Shown here in pieces: positions 31,447 to 40,333 of a stretch of DNA of 64,000 nt (positions are counted from its first letter, which is position 1; every line of letters starts with the position of its first letter). The position numbers were made by a program, and so were the translations under genes. Below the pieces are notes generated by a model, which saw only the letters and a program-made list of their open reading frames with translations, searched no databases and was not told the origin of the DNA. The stretch covers positions 99,033-163,032 of the forward strand of contig JAJPHN010000057.1 in the NCBI GenBank assembly GCA_021325235.1, read 5' to 3'. Source of the DNA: Terriglobia bacterium (lineage in GTDB: Bacteria > Acidobacteriota > Terriglobia > Bryobacterales > Bryobacteraceae).

Positions 31447-32586
31447 ATGAAGAAACTGGCTGTACCGCTTTGTCTTCTTACCTGCGCTTTGGCTGGCGCG
31501 GCCTTCATGCTGACGCGCCCGCCCGATATCCCGTTTGAGAGACATCTGCTCGACACAGGCTCGAGCGAATCGGCTTGCCTCGCCGACATCAATGGCGACG
31601 GAAAACTCGATATTGTCTCGGGCGAGAACTGGTATGAAGCGCCGCACTGGAAGCAGCATCACTTCCGCGACATTTATTACGAGAACAACTACATCGACGA
31701 TCTGAGCACGGTGCCGCTTGATGTGAATGGCGACGGCCATATCGATCTTGTCACCGTCGGCTGGTTCAGCAAAAAGATGGCGTGGTGGGAGAATCCGGGA
31801 ACACTGAACGGCAAATGGAAAGAGCACGTGGTAGAGAGCACGTCGCCGGTGGAATTTGCTGAGCTGGTCGACCTCGATAACGACGGTAAGGCGAATGAAG
31901 TCCTGCCGGAGTTTGGAGACCCGAACATGCCGCTGGCCTGGTACGAGCGCGACGGCCACGGCGGCCTCGCGAAACACACGGTCAACAGCAAGAGTATGGG
32001 CCACGGCATCGGTGCGGGCGATGTGAATGGTGATGGCCGCAACGACATTCTGACTCCGAATGGCTGGTTTGAAGCGCCGGCGGATCCGCGTACGGGCGAA
32101 TGGAAGTTTCATCCCGATTGGAAGCTGGGCGATCTCGGCTTTATCTACACCTGGGATGTGAATGGGGATGGCCGCGCCGATCTCGTGACGTCGATGGCGC
32201 ATAACTACGGCATCTTCTGGCTGGAGCACAAAGCGGACGGCTCGTGGGAAAAGCACGTCATCGATGAAAGCTGGTCGCAGCCGCACGCCGTTACCCTGAT
32301 CGATTTCCGGGGCCGCAAAAATCTCGGGCTGCTCACCGGCAAGCGCTACATGGCGCACAATGGCCACGATCCCGGCGCGCGCGAGCCGCTGGGTGTCTAC
32401 TGGTACGAGCGCCTGGTCGACCCGGAGACCCACAAAATCGACTGGGCCAAGCACGTGATCTCCTATGGGGACCGCACAGGAGGCGGCCTGCAGATTCCCG
32501 TGGCCGATCTCGATCACGATGGCGATCTCGATTTCGTGGTGGCGGGCAAGAGCGGCCTCTTCTGGTTCGAAAACAAGACGCGTTAG
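31447..32586 (+). CDS. VCBS/FG-GAP repeat protein
   Basis: A 379-residue exported protein. It has a signal or membrane-anchor segment (AVPLCLLTCALAGAAFMLT) and a propeller whose blades contain Ca2+ loops ADINGDGKLDIV, DVNGDGHIDLV, DLDNDGKANE, DVNGDGRNDIL, DVNGDGRADLV and DLDHDGDLDFV. Similar FG-GAP proteins accompany carbohydrate-oxidation clusters in acidobacteria and planctomycetes. It starts 99 bases from the divergent CRTAC1-like gene and is followed three bases later by the GMC gene, so it probably leads the sugar-oxidation operon. A TATAAC lies about 12 bases before the start. Confidence 0.87.
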   Translation: MKKLAVPLCLLTCALAGAAFMLTRPPDIPFERHLLDTGSSESACLADINGDGKLDIVSGENWYEAPHWKQHHFRDIYYENNYIDDLSTVPLDVNGDGHIDLVTVGWFSKKMAWWENPGTLNGKWKEHVVESTSPVEFAELVDLDNDGKANEVLPEFGDPNMPLAWYERDGHGGLAKHTVNSKSMGHGIGAGDVNGDGRNDILTPNGWFEAPADPRTGEWKFHPDWKLGDLGFIYTWDVNGDGRADLVTSMAHNYGIFWLEHKADGSWEKHVIDESWSQPHAVTLIDFRGRKNLGLLTGKRYMAHNGHDPGAREPLGVYWYERLVDPETHKIDWAKHVISYGDRTGGGLQIPVADLDHDGDLDFVVAGKSGLFWFENKTR

Positions 32587-32589
32587 GTA

Positions 32590-34152
32590 ATGCAGAACAA
32601 GTTGTACGACGTAGTCGTGGTCGGCTCGGGCGCTGGCGGCGGAACGCTTTCGGCGCGGCTCGCCTCGCTGGGAGCCGACGTGCTGGTGCTCGAGGGCGGT
32701 CCGAGCATCAACACCTTCACCGATTTCAACACGCACGGGCTGCCGTTTGAATTTCCGTTCCGGCATGTACCGCTGATGCGCGCCGGTAAGCCGGGTTTCG
32801 ATGGCGAGCGCAGCCGTGGTCTGGGCGGCAAGACGCAGCTCTGGAACGCAGTTTCGTTGCGCTTCAGCCAGCGCGACTTCAAGGGACGCGATCACGATGG
32901 CGCGGGTGAAAACTGGCCTGTCGATTACGCGGACATTGCGCCTTACTACGATCGCGTCGAGCTCGAGGTCGGCGTCTGCGGCAACTATGATCATTTGGAA
33001 GATTTGCCCGACGGCATTTTCTTGCCGCCCGCGCCGTTCAAGTGTACGGATCTGGCGATCAAACAAGGCGCCGCCACGCTTGGGGTCAAAGTGATCCACG
33101 TGCGTAAGGCCACGCTGACACGCAAATCGGCGACACGTCCGGCCTGTCATTACTGCGGCAACTGTATGTCGGGCTGCGATGTGGCGGCAAAATACAACTC
33201 CTACAACGTGCACATGCTTCCGGCGTCGCGCGCAGGCAAGCTGACGATGCAGCCGAACAGCATTGTTTATGATCTGCCGGTGAATGACGAAGCGCGCGTG
33301 AAAGAAGTGCGCTACTTCGATCGCGAGACACGCGCTGAGGGTGTGGCGCGCGGGCGAGTGGTGGTGGTGGCCTGTGCCTGTGCGCAGAGCGTGGCGCTGC
33401 TGCTGATGTCCAAATCGAGCCGCTTTCCGAACGGGCTGGCGAATTCGAGCGGAGAGCTCGGCAAGAATTTTATTCCGCACATCACGGCCGGGTTCGAAGT
33501 TTTTCTGGAAGATTTCATTGGCAAGCCGCCGACCGACGATCAGGGCTTCCTCGATCACGCCTATATTCCGTCGTTCATGCACACTGCAAAACGTGAATAT
33601 GCGCGAAGTTTCGGCGTGCAGTTCAATTATCAGAACCATCGCATGGCGGGCTGGGCTCGTTCGGTACCTGGAATGGGTAAGGCGTACAAGGAAGCAGTGA
33701 AGGCGCGCTATCCGGCGTACATGGTGTTTACCGGATACCATGAAATGCTGCCCAATGCCGAATCCTACATAGATATCGACTCGGACGACCTCGACTCTTA
33801 CGGTCTGCCGAAGCCGCGCCGCTTCTGGAAGCTGGGCGAATCCGACCGTAAGCTGCACGCGGACATGGTGCGCTGGTGCGGCGCCATCCTGGACGCGAGT
33901 AAAGCGCGAATTCATTGGGCGGCGACGCAGCCGGTAACGAACCATGAAGTAGGCGGCTGCCGCATGGGCGATGACCCGAAGACGTCCGTGCTGGACAAAT
34001 TCTGCTGTGCGCACGATGTGCCGAACTTGTATGTGGTGGATGCGAGCGCGTTCCCGAGTTCTTCGGAAAAAAATCCGACGCTGACGATCATGGCGCTGGC
34101 CTCGCGCGCGGCCGATCATATTGCGGACCGTCTGCAGAAGAGGGAGGTTTAG
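32590..34152 (+). CDS. GMC oxidoreductase, glucoside 3-dehydrogenase-like catalytic subunit
   Basis: A 520-residue flavoprotein. It has an FAD-binding Rossmann motif (VVVGSGAGGGTLSARL, about 9-24), a second FAD motif GLGGKTQLWNAVSLRF and a C-terminal catalytic histidine region (TNHEVGGCRMGDD, about 450). A cluster C-x2-C-x2-C-x3-C (CHYCGNCMSGC, about 186-196) resembles Fe-S sites in FAD-glucose-dehydrogenase alpha subunits. It precedes the subunit 3 gene with no gap, the usual pairing of gluconate 2-dehydrogenase and glucoside 3-dehydrogenase enzymes. These oxidise a sugar hydroxyl and pass electrons to the respiratory chain. No cytochrome c subunit follows. Confidence 0.88.
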   Translation: MQNKLYDVVVVGSGAGGGTLSARLASLGADVLVLEGGPSINTFTDFNTHGLPFEFPFRHVPLMRAGKPGFDGERSRGLGGKTQLWNAVSLRFSQRDFKGRDHDGAGENWPVDYADIAPYYDRVELEVGVCGNYDHLEDLPDGIFLPPAPFKCTDLAIKQGAATLGVKVIHVRKATLTRKSATRPACHYCGNCMSGCDVAAKYNSYNVHMLPASRAGKLTMQPNSIVYDLPVNDEARVKEVRYFDRETRAEGVARGRVVVVACACAQSVALLLMSKSSRFPNGLANSSGELGKNFIPHITAGFEVFLEDFIGKPPTDDQGFLDHAYIPSFMHTAKREYARSFGVQFNYQNHRMAGWARSVPGMGKAYKEAVKARYPAYMVFTGYHEMLPNAESYIDIDSDDLDSYGLPKPRRFWKLGESDRKLHADMVRWCGAILDASKARIHWAATQPVTNHEVGGCRMGDDPKTSVLDKFCCAHDVPNLYVVDASAFPSSSEKNPTLTIMALASRAADHIADRLQKREV

Positions 34153-34704
34153 ATGAGCAGCTATTCGACCGATCGCCGTTCCCTGCTGCGCATTATCGGG
34201 TCTATCGGCGCGACCTGTGCGTTCCCGTTCGCGAGCGAAGATCTCTACGGCCAAACGCCCGACCACGAACACAAACCGGCGGAAACTCCACTGCCGCATT
34301 TTCTGAACGAGCGCGATTTCAAAACCATCTCGCGCATCGCTGACCTGATTATTCCGGAAACCGACACGCCGGGTGCGATCGGCGCGGGCGTGCCGGATTA
34401 CATCGATTCGCTGATCGCGCGCAATACGGACCATCAACTTGTGGTCGCGGACGGTTTGCGCTGGCTCGACGCACAGGGCGGCAAGCCGTTCCCCGAGCTC
34501 AGCGAGGGCCAGCAGCTGGCGATTTTGGAGCCGCTCTGCGCGGCGTACGATGCAAACTCGGACAATCGCGCGCGCAACGTGCAGTTCTTCGGTCTGATCA
34601 AGAACCTGACGGCGGACGGCTACTATACATCGCGCATCGGCCTGATGGATGAGCTCCGGTATCAGGGGAATAAAATACTCGCGAGCTATCCGGAATGCCG
34701 CTGA
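34153..34704 (+). CDS. Gluconate 2-dehydrogenase subunit 3 family protein
   Basis: A 183-residue small subunit. The N-terminus holds a twin-arginine-like segment (DRRSLLRIIGSIGATCAF, about 7-24), so the folded complex is probably exported by the Tat path, carrying the GMC subunit with it. The remainder (FKTISRIADLIIPETDTPGA, FFGLIKNLTADGYYTS) is the standard subunit 3 fold. It starts on the base after the GMC stop. It overlaps the isomerase gene by 10 bases, which supports coupled expression. The role of this subunit is export and stability of the dehydrogenase. Confidence 0.9.
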   Translation: MSSYSTDRRSLLRIIGSIGATCAFPFASEDLYGQTPDHEHKPAETPLPHFLNERDFKTISRIADLIIPETDTPGAIGAGVPDYIDSLIARNTDHQLVVADGLRWLDAQGGKPFPELSEGQQLAILEPLCAAYDANSDNRARNVQFFGLIKNLTADGYYTSRIGLMDELRYQGNKILASYPECR

Positions 34705-35741
34705 CACACACCTATCCAAGAATCCACAACGCGATGTGGCCCGGGCTGGTGGGGAAAGGCGCGGGAGCGGAGCCCGCGATCGATCTCGACACCATGCTCG
34801 AATTGACCGCGGGCGCATCCGCCGACGGCGCGCGTTTCGAAGGCGTCGATCTGTTTCTGAGCGATCCGCACGTGAGCATCGACTCGAGCAACGACGATCT
34901 CACTCGACTCGCGGACAAGATTCGCGCACACAATTTTGTGGTCGGCTCATTGGTTGCTCCTGTGTGGAGCGCAACGGGTGGTGGCTCCGCGATGGGCTCG
35001 GAAGAAGACCGGCGGAAGTTTCTCACACAGGTCGAGAAAGCGTGCCGCATCGGCGCGGAATTGCGCAGGCTTGGCATCCGCAGCTATGGCGTGATCCGTA
35101 TCGATTCCGCAGGCACGCCGGATGACTGGCTGAAAGCTCCGGACGAGAACAACGCCCGCATTGTCGAAACATTTCGTGAGGCGTGTGTGATTGCGGAATC
35201 GTATGGTGAACGTCTGGCGGCGGAAGGTGAAATCTGCTGGGGCGGCATGCATAGCTGGCGGCGCATGGTGGAACTGCTGGCGCAGGTCGGACGGCCACAG
35301 ACGCTCGGGTTTCAGGCCGACATGGCGCACACGCTGCTGTACGCGCTCGGTTACAACGCGCCCGAAGACCGTCTGCTGCCGGAAAATTTCGATTGGAGCG
35401 ATTCGGATGCGCTCTATGCGGCACTCGCCAAAATGATTCGCGCGCTGCGGCCCTGGACGATTGATTTTCACGTCGCGCAGAATGATGCGACGGTGAAAGG
35501 CTCGGGCGCGCACGACAAAACTGGCCACCACTGTCTGCCGCACGATCCAGCGGGCAAGCTCGATATCGTGCGTGCGGCCGGTTTGTGGCTGCGCGACGAG
35601 AACGGCGAGCCGACGCGCGCCGTCGAGCATATCTGCTGGGATGGCTGCATGTTTCCGAACGAAGTCATGATGCGACAGGAGACTTGGAACCAGATTCTGC
35701 GCACCATGCTGGCGGTGCGCGAGGCGCATGGCTGGTCCTGA
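34695..35741 (+). CDS. Sugar phosphate isomerase/epimerase-like TIM-barrel protein
   Basis: A 348-residue protein with the AP-endonuclease-2/xylose-isomerase-like barrel. Candidate metal ligands are found in AEGEICWGGM (about Glu177), FQADMAHTL (Asp and His, about 209-213), DFHVAQND (about 256-263) and AVEHICWDG. The barrel acts on sugars, inositols or their keto forms, and its exact substrate is unknown. In 3-keto-glycoside operons such a barrel sits between the dehydrogenase and the Gfo/Idh reductase, as here. The start overlaps the subunit 3 gene. Confidence 0.82.
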   Translation: MPLTHTYPRIHNAMWPGLVGKGAGAEPAIDLDTMLELTAGASADGARFEGVDLFLSDPHVSIDSSNDDLTRLADKIRAHNFVVGSLVAPVWSATGGGSAMGSEEDRRKFLTQVEKACRIGAELRRLGIRSYGVIRIDSAGTPDDWLKAPDENNARIVETFREACVIAESYGERLAAEGEICWGGMHSWRRMVELLAQVGRPQTLGFQADMAHTLLYALGYNAPEDRLLPENFDWSDSDALYAALAKMIRALRPWTIDFHVAQNDATVKGSGAHDKTGHHCLPHDPAGKLDIVRAAGLWLRDENGEPTRAVEHICWDGCMFPNEVMMRQETWNQILRTMLAVREAHGWS

Positions 35742-35747
35742 GACACG

Positions 35748-36884
35748 ATGAACAAAAAACCTCTGCGAATCGGTTTGGTGGGCTATGGATTCATGGGCCG
35801 CACGCACTCGAATGCGTACGGCCAGGTGAATCATTTTTTTGACGTGGCGTATCGGCCCGAGTTGAAAGCGGTCTGCGGGCGCGATCGCGCGAAAGTCGAA
35901 GCGTTCGCAGCGCGCTGGGGCTATGAAAAAGCCGAGACGGATTGGCGCGCGCTGGTCGCGAGCAAGGAAATCGACGTGATCGATATCGCGAGCCCGAACG
36001 ACACCCACGCCGAGATCGCGATCGCAGCGGCACAGGCGGGCAAGACCGTACTCTGCGAAAAACCGCTGGGACGCAACTTGCAGGAATCGCGGGCCATGGC
36101 GGATGCCGTCGAGAAAGCGGGTGTGGCGAGCATGGTCTGGTACAACTACCGCCGCGTGCCGGCCGTGACGCTTGCCAAACAACTCGTGGACGAAGGGCGC
36201 TGCGGCCGCGTGTTTCACTATCGCGCGAAATTCCTGCAGGACTGGACCATTTCGGCGAAGGTTCCGATGGACGGCGCAGGTTTGTGGCGATTGAATGCGG
36301 ATGTGGCGGGCAGCGGGGTTACGGGCGATCTGCTGGCGCACTGCATCGATACGGCGATCTGGCTGAATGGTTCAATTGCAGAGGTCACGGCGGCTACCGA
36401 AACGTTTGTGAAAGAGCGTTCCAGCGCAGTGACTGGCGAAAAACGCGAAGTGAAGATCGATGATGCGAGCGCATTTCTGGCGCGCTTTGCGAACGGTTCG
36501 CTGGCGACGTTTGAGGCGACGCGTTACGCACGCGGACACAAGGCGCTCTACACGCTGGAGCTCAATGGCGAGAACGCGTCGATCGCCTGGGATCTGCACG
36601 ATCTGCACCGGCTGCAGTATTTCGAATACAGCGAAGATTCGCGGCTGCGCGGCTGGCGCTCGATACACGTGACCGAGGGCGAGCATCCGTACATGAAGCA
36701 GTGGTGGGTGCCCGGGTTGCAGATTGGGTACGAGCATACGTTCATTCATCAGGTGGCCGACTTGTTGCGCGAATTGGAAAAAGGTAAGCCGGCGGGGCCA
36801 ACGTTCCGGGATGCGCTGGCGACGGAGTATGTAGTGGACGCGGTGCTGCGGTCGGCGCAATCCGGGCATTGGGAGAAGTGCTGA
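35748..36884 (+). CDS. Gfo/Idh/MocA-family NAD(P)-dependent oxidoreductase
   Basis: A 378-residue enzyme. It has an N-terminal NAD(P)-binding fold ([17 protein letters not shown], about 8-24), the catalytic CEKPLG lysine (about 101-106) and a C-terminal dimerisation/substrate domain with [14 protein letters not shown]. The family reduces keto-sugars or oxidises sugar hydroxyls. With the GMC pair and TIM barrel upstream, reduction of a 3-keto sugar is the most economical proposal, but inositol or other sugar chemistry cannot be excluded. Six bases separate it from the barrel gene. Confidence 0.9.
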   Translation: MNKKPLRIGLVGYGFMGRTHSNAYGQVNHFFDVAYRPELKAVCGRDRAKVEAFAARWGYEKAETDWRALVASKEIDVIDIASPNDTHAEIAIAAAQAGKTVLCEKPLGRNLQESRAMADAVEKAGVASMVWYNYRRVPAVTLAKQLVDEGRCGRVFHYRAKFLQDWTISAKVPMDGAGLWRLNADVAGSGVTGDLLAHCIDTAIWLNGSIAEVTAATETFVKERSSAVTGEKREVKIDDASAFLARFANGSLATFEATRYARGHKALYTLELNGENASIAWDLHDLHRLQYFEYSEDSRLRGWRSIHVTEGEHPYMKQWWVPGLQIGYEHTFIHQVADLLRELEKGKPAGPTFRDALATEYVVDAVLRSAQSGHWEKC

Positions 36885-36911
36885 GCTGCAGCAAGGCTCG
36901 CCCGGCGAGTA

Positions 36912-37160
36912 ATGACGAAAGTGTTGATCACAAGCCCTCCGGATCGCGATACGGTCGTGGCGGAGGTGTACTTCGGCGATGCGCAATTCGCAGAGCTGAG
37001 AGTGGAAGGGTCGTCGATAGTGTGCGAGGTTTACGCGTCGCGCAGCGGGCGTCCGTGGAGGGTTGGGCTACGCGAATTACGAGAGGCGCTAAGCCAGGCC
37101 GAGAAGAGGCTGACCGGCGACATAGAACAGGAGAGAAATGACGAAACAAAAGCTGATTGA
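36912..37160 (+). CDS. Small conserved-looking hypothetical protein in the sugar-oxidation run
   Basis: An 82-residue protein with no recognised domain. It is short and hydrophilic, with a beta-strand-like first half (KVLITSPPDRDTVVAEVYFG) and a helical second half (RELREALSQAEKRL). No signal peptide or membrane segment is seen. It lies 27 bases after the oxidoreductase and overlaps the cupin start by 23 bases, which supports a real, coupled gene, although no ribosome-binding site is obvious. Confidence 0.5.
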   Translation: MTKVLITSPPDRDTVVAEVYFGDAQFAELRVEGSSIVCEVYASRSGRPWRVGLRELREALSQAEKRLTGDIEQERNDETKAD

Positions 37161-38352
37161 AGAAGCGCTCAAGAGCGGCGAAGGCGTGGTACGGTTGGCG
37201 CCGTGCTGGGTGCCGCGTTCGTTTCTGATGCCGGGTGGGCGATTGAAGCTCGATTCGCGCGATCTGTACGCATTCGGCGCGCACCGGGGCGGCATTGACG
37301 AGCGCTGGTTTGCTTCGACCACAAAGGCGGCGAACGGCCCGGATACACGCGAGGACGAAGGGCTGAGCTATATCGTCTTCAATGGCGAGAAAGCGCTCTT
37401 CAAGGAAGGAATCGAGACGGTTGGCGATAAATTTCTCGGCGCGGACGTGATGCGACGCGAGGGCGGCTGGAATTTCTTCTGCAAGTTTTTCGATAACCTC
37501 GGGCCGATTCCGCATCACATGCACCAGCGCGACGAGCACGCTGCGCTCGTCAATCAGCGGGGCAAACCGGAAGCGTATTATTTCCCGCCGCAGTACAACT
37601 CCAAGTCGAACAATTTTCCGTACACGTTCATGGGCCTCGAGCCGGGCACGACGCGTAATGACGTCCTCGATTGCCTGCGCCGGTGGAACGAGGGCGACAA
37701 CGGCATTCTGAACCACTCGAAGGCTTACAAGCTTGTGCCAGGCACGGGCTGGCAGATCAATGCCGGCATTCTGCACGCTCCCGGCTCGCTCGTGACCTAT
37801 GAACCGCAGGTGAACAGCGACGTCTTCGGCATGTTCCAGTCGATGGTGGAAGGGCGTGCGGTGCCGTGGGATCTGCTGGTCAAGGATGTGCCGAAAGAGA
37901 AAGCGCACGATCTCGACTTTCTGGTCGACATGCTCGATTGGGAGGCGAATGTCGAGCCGCATTTCATGCAGCACAACCTGACGTTGCCGAAACCGGTGCG
38001 CGAAGAGAGCGAGATGAAGGACGCCGGTTATCGCGAAGTCTGGGTCACGTACGGCACTCGCTATTACTCGGCCAAAGAGCTCACGATACAACCGAAGCGC
38101 ACGGTGACCATCAAAGATGCGGCTGCGTATGGACTGATTCTCACGCAGGGGTACGGCAAGTTTGGCGTGCATCGCGTGGAGACGCCGGCGCTCATCCGTT
38201 TCGGCGAGCTGACCAATGACGAGCTGTTCGTCAGCGCCGATGCGGCCGCGCGTGGCGTGTCGATCACGAACGAGAGCGACAAAGAACCGCTCGTCATCCT
38301 GAAACACTTCGGGCCGGGCAATCCAGACGCGGAGCCGCTGCTGAAGAAATGA
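37138..38352 (+). CDS. Class I phosphomannose-isomerase-like cupin protein
   Basis: A 404-residue protein with the metal-site pattern of type I phosphomannose isomerases: IPHHMHQRDEHAALVNQRGK followed by PEAYYF (about 122-148). The PMI counterpart is QVHPDDEYA with GKTEMWY. Further on, GTGWQINAGILHAPGS (about 202-217) supplies the second histidine. That makes it a sugar-related cupin, but it could act on a different sugar or be non-catalytic. GAGAGA precedes the ATG. It overlaps the next gene by 4 bases (ATGA). Confidence 0.7.
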   Translation: MTKQKLIEEALKSGEGVVRLAPCWVPRSFLMPGGRLKLDSRDLYAFGAHRGGIDERWFASTTKAANGPDTREDEGLSYIVFNGEKALFKEGIETVGDKFLGADVMRREGGWNFFCKFFDNLGPIPHHMHQRDEHAALVNQRGKPEAYYFPPQYNSKSNNFPYTFMGLEPGTTRNDVLDCLRRWNEGDNGILNHSKAYKLVPGTGWQINAGILHAPGSLVTYEPQVNSDVFGMFQSMVEGRAVPWDLLVKDVPKEKAHDLDFLVDMLDWEANVEPHFMQHNLTLPKPVREESEMKDAGYREVWVTYGTRYYSAKELTIQPKRTVTIKDAAAYGLILTQGYGKFGVHRVETPALIRFGELTNDELFVSADAAARGVSITNESDKEPLVILKHFGPGNPDAEPLLKK

Positions 38353-39358
38353 CGACCTTCCACGGGCGCAAGGCGGCGCAGATCGAGAACGGGCAGTTAC
38401 GCGTGACGGTGCTCGAAGAGGGCGGGCACATTGCGGAAATCCTGGACAAGCGGACCGGGGTGAATCCGCTGTGGATTCCGCCGTGGCGCTCGATCGAGCC
38501 ATCGACCTTCGATCCCAAAAGCGACGAATGGGGCACGGATTCCGAAGCGAAACTGCTCTGCGGAATTATGGGGCACAATCTATGCCTGGATCTTTTCGGC
38601 GGCCCCTCGGAAGCGGAAGAGGCCGCCGGCTGGACGGTGCACGGGGAGGGGTCCGTGCTGCCGTACGCCATCGAAGTTTTACCAAACGAACTGCGGGCGC
38701 GAGTGAAGCTCGAGCTGGCCGGGCTCGAGTTCGAGCGGCGCATCACGTTGAAAAAAGACGGGTCTGTGGTCTTGATCGCGGAAAGCGTGCGGAATTTGCA
38801 GGCTTGTGACCGGGCGCTTGCCTGGACCGAACATGCGACGCTCGGGCCGCCGTTTCTGGAGCATGGGGTCACGCAAATCACTCATAACGGGACGCGTTCC
38901 ATGACGATCGGGCGGGCGGATTTTGAAGAGAGTGATCTGGAGCATGAGGCGGAATTCGCCTGGCCACAGGCGCCGGGCCGGAGTGGCGAGCTGGTCGATC
39001 TCTCGGTTTTTACCAAACGAACTTCTTCCGCCCGCTTCACTACTCATCGCATGGATCCGGGGGCGGAGGAGGCATTTGCGAGCGCCTACAATCCGCGGCT
39101 CGGCTGCGCATCACGTATTTGTGGAAACGAAGCCAATTTCCGTGGCTGGGTATGTGGGAAGAGAACCGGTTCCGGCAGACGCCGCCCTGGAATGGACGGA
39201 CGGTGACGCTGGGGCTGGAGTTCGGGGCCTCGCCATTTCCCGAATCGCGGCGGGCGATGGTGGAGCGGGGGCAATTGTTCGATACACCGGCGTTTCGGTG
39301 GCTGGGCGCGCGGGAGACGGCGACGGCCGAGTACCGCGTCGAGCTTAGCGAAAAATGA
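38349..39358 (+). pseudogene. Mutarotase/aldose 1-epimerase-like gene with an apparent frameshift
   Basis: The first frame (38349-39206) gives a galactose-mutarotase-like protein (QIENGQLRVTVLEEGGHIAE, LLCGIMGHNLCLDLFGGP, WTEHATLGPPFLEHG) and then unrelated residues after about 39104. The following frame continues the fold coherently to 39358: LRITYLWKRSQFPWLGMWEE and WNGRTVTLGLEFGASPFPE. Restoring one base (a C) next to 39104 would give a single 336-residue product ending VELSEK. Aldose epimerases interconvert sugar anomers, which suits the operon. Either the gene is recently broken or the sequence has a one-base error. It starts in the cupin stop (ATGA). Confidence 0.75.
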
Positions 39359-39400
39359 AAAAACGAAGCCAATCTCGAGCGAGAATTGGCTTCGTTTTTT
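39357..39400. terminator. Bidirectional terminator between the sugar operon and a PEP-CTERM gene
   Basis: The arms CGAAGCCAATCTC (39364-39376) and GAGAATTGGCTTCG (39381-39394) pair with one bulge. They are flanked by A residues on the left and six T residues on the right, so it works for both strands. It closes the plus-strand operon and the minus-strand gene whose stop is at 39400. Confidence 0.85.
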
Positions 39401-40059
39401 CAGCTTAAGTTGGGACCGCGCCGCAGCAGGAGCAAGCCGCTTCCAAACAGGGCGAAGAGGCCGGCTGTGGCTGGTTCGGGAGCAGTGCTCGGGCCGTTTG
39501 CGGGCGACAGCGTGGAAAGATCGAACGTGAAACCAAAGTACGACGCCTCTGCGCCCTCAGGAAGGTTCACCAACGAACCGTAAGAACCGGGAGGAGATGT
39601 CTGGGATCGGAAAGCAAGGGGTAGGTCTGCGGGGCTTGCGGTTTTAAAAGTTCCCGGCGCGAAGTTTACAAGCAAGGTGGTATCGACGAAATTCGTACCT
39701 ATCAAATTCTCCGCAAACAGAAGGAACTGGTCCTCCGCAGGAGTCTTCTGGCGCAGAAACATGATTTGGGCTCCCACCGGCAAAACACTGGTCTGCGTTC
39801 CGTTCACGTCGGATACCGTGATGTAAACGTTGCCGACGTAATCGAATCCACCGGGCTGAGGTTGCATGGTGGACAGGTCGATGCTGATGGTTCCGTGGAC
39901 GTTTGAGCCCACGGGAGGATTGTAAACGCTGCCTGTCGGGCCTCCGTAGTGATTATCCGGCGAAACGGTTCCGGTAAATGCTTCGGTGATGATGCTGCTG
40001 GCGGCAGCCGTACTCACAAGGATTGCGGCGAGCAGCACGGTGAGGATAATCGAGCGCAA
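39400..40059 (-). CDS. PEP-CTERM sorting-domain protein
   Basis: A 219-residue exported protein. Signal peptide SIILTVLLAAILVSTAAAS, a beta-rich middle region (FDYVGNVYITVSDVNGTQT) and a C-terminal PEP-CTERM tail (APEPATAGLFALFGSGLLLL plus RRGP). The start is the TTG at 40059 (minus strand), seven bases after AGGAG. An ATG 19 codons further upstream lacks a ribosome-binding site and lies near the decayed copy of the mutarotase-like gene. The gene sits between two copies of the same terminator hairpin, which suggests insertion into, or duplication around, this site. Confidence 0.8.
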   Translation of the reverse strand: MRSIILTVLLAAILVSTAAASSIITEAFTGTVSPDNHYGGPTGSVYNPPVGSNVHGTISIDLSTMQPQPGGFDYVGNVYITVSDVNGTQTSVLPVGAQIMFLRQKTPAEDQFLLFAENLIGTNFVDTTLLVNFAPGTFKTASPADLPLAFRSQTSPPGSYGSLVNLPEGAEASYFGFTFDLSTLSPANGPSTAPEPATAGLFALFGSGLLLLRRGPNLS

Positions 40060-40109
40060 GCTATTACTCCTGGGAACACAGCATAACAGGGGCGGTATTC
40101 GCGTACGGT

Positions 40110-40330
40110 TCGGCATAGCTGGCGTGCACGGGGAGGCGTCCGTCGCGCCGTACGCGATCCAAGTTTTACCAAACGAACTGCGGGGGGCGCGTGAGGCTCG
40201 AGCTGGCCGAGCTTAAGTTCAAGCGGCGCATCGCGTTGAAAATGACGGTGTTGGTTGAGGAACGCGCGAAATTTGCAGGCTTGTGACCGGGACGGTTCGC
40301 CAGCCTTTCGGTGGCTGGGTAACCGAAAAA
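40110..40330 (+). pseudogene. Decayed, internally deleted copy of the mutarotase-like gene
   Basis: Bases about 40118-40290 align with about 38632-38812 of the mutarotase-like gene: GCACGGGGAGG, CCAAACGAACTGCGGG, CTCGAGCTGGCC, AATTTGCAGGCTTGTGACCG are shared. About 40298-40318 then matches the gene end near 39290-39307 (TTTCGGTGGCTGGG). The middle is deleted, indels break the frame, and no protein is expected. A copy of the terminator follows. This fragment fills most of the gene-free stretch 40060-40379. Confidence 0.75.
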
Positions 40331-40333
40331 GGA

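Noticed and set aside
31348..34818. Minus-strand frame that stays open for about 1150 codons upstream of the CRTAC1-like gene
   Set aside because: It runs antisense to the FG-GAP, GMC and subunit 3 genes, and its translation (rich in R, H, A, V, with no domain) is a GC-rich shadow of them. The real gene begins at the signal peptide at 31347.
34947..36341. Minus-strand 464-codon open frame opposite the TIM barrel and Gfo/Idh genes
   Set aside because: The opposite strand carries two recognisable enzymes with good spacing; this frame has no family features.
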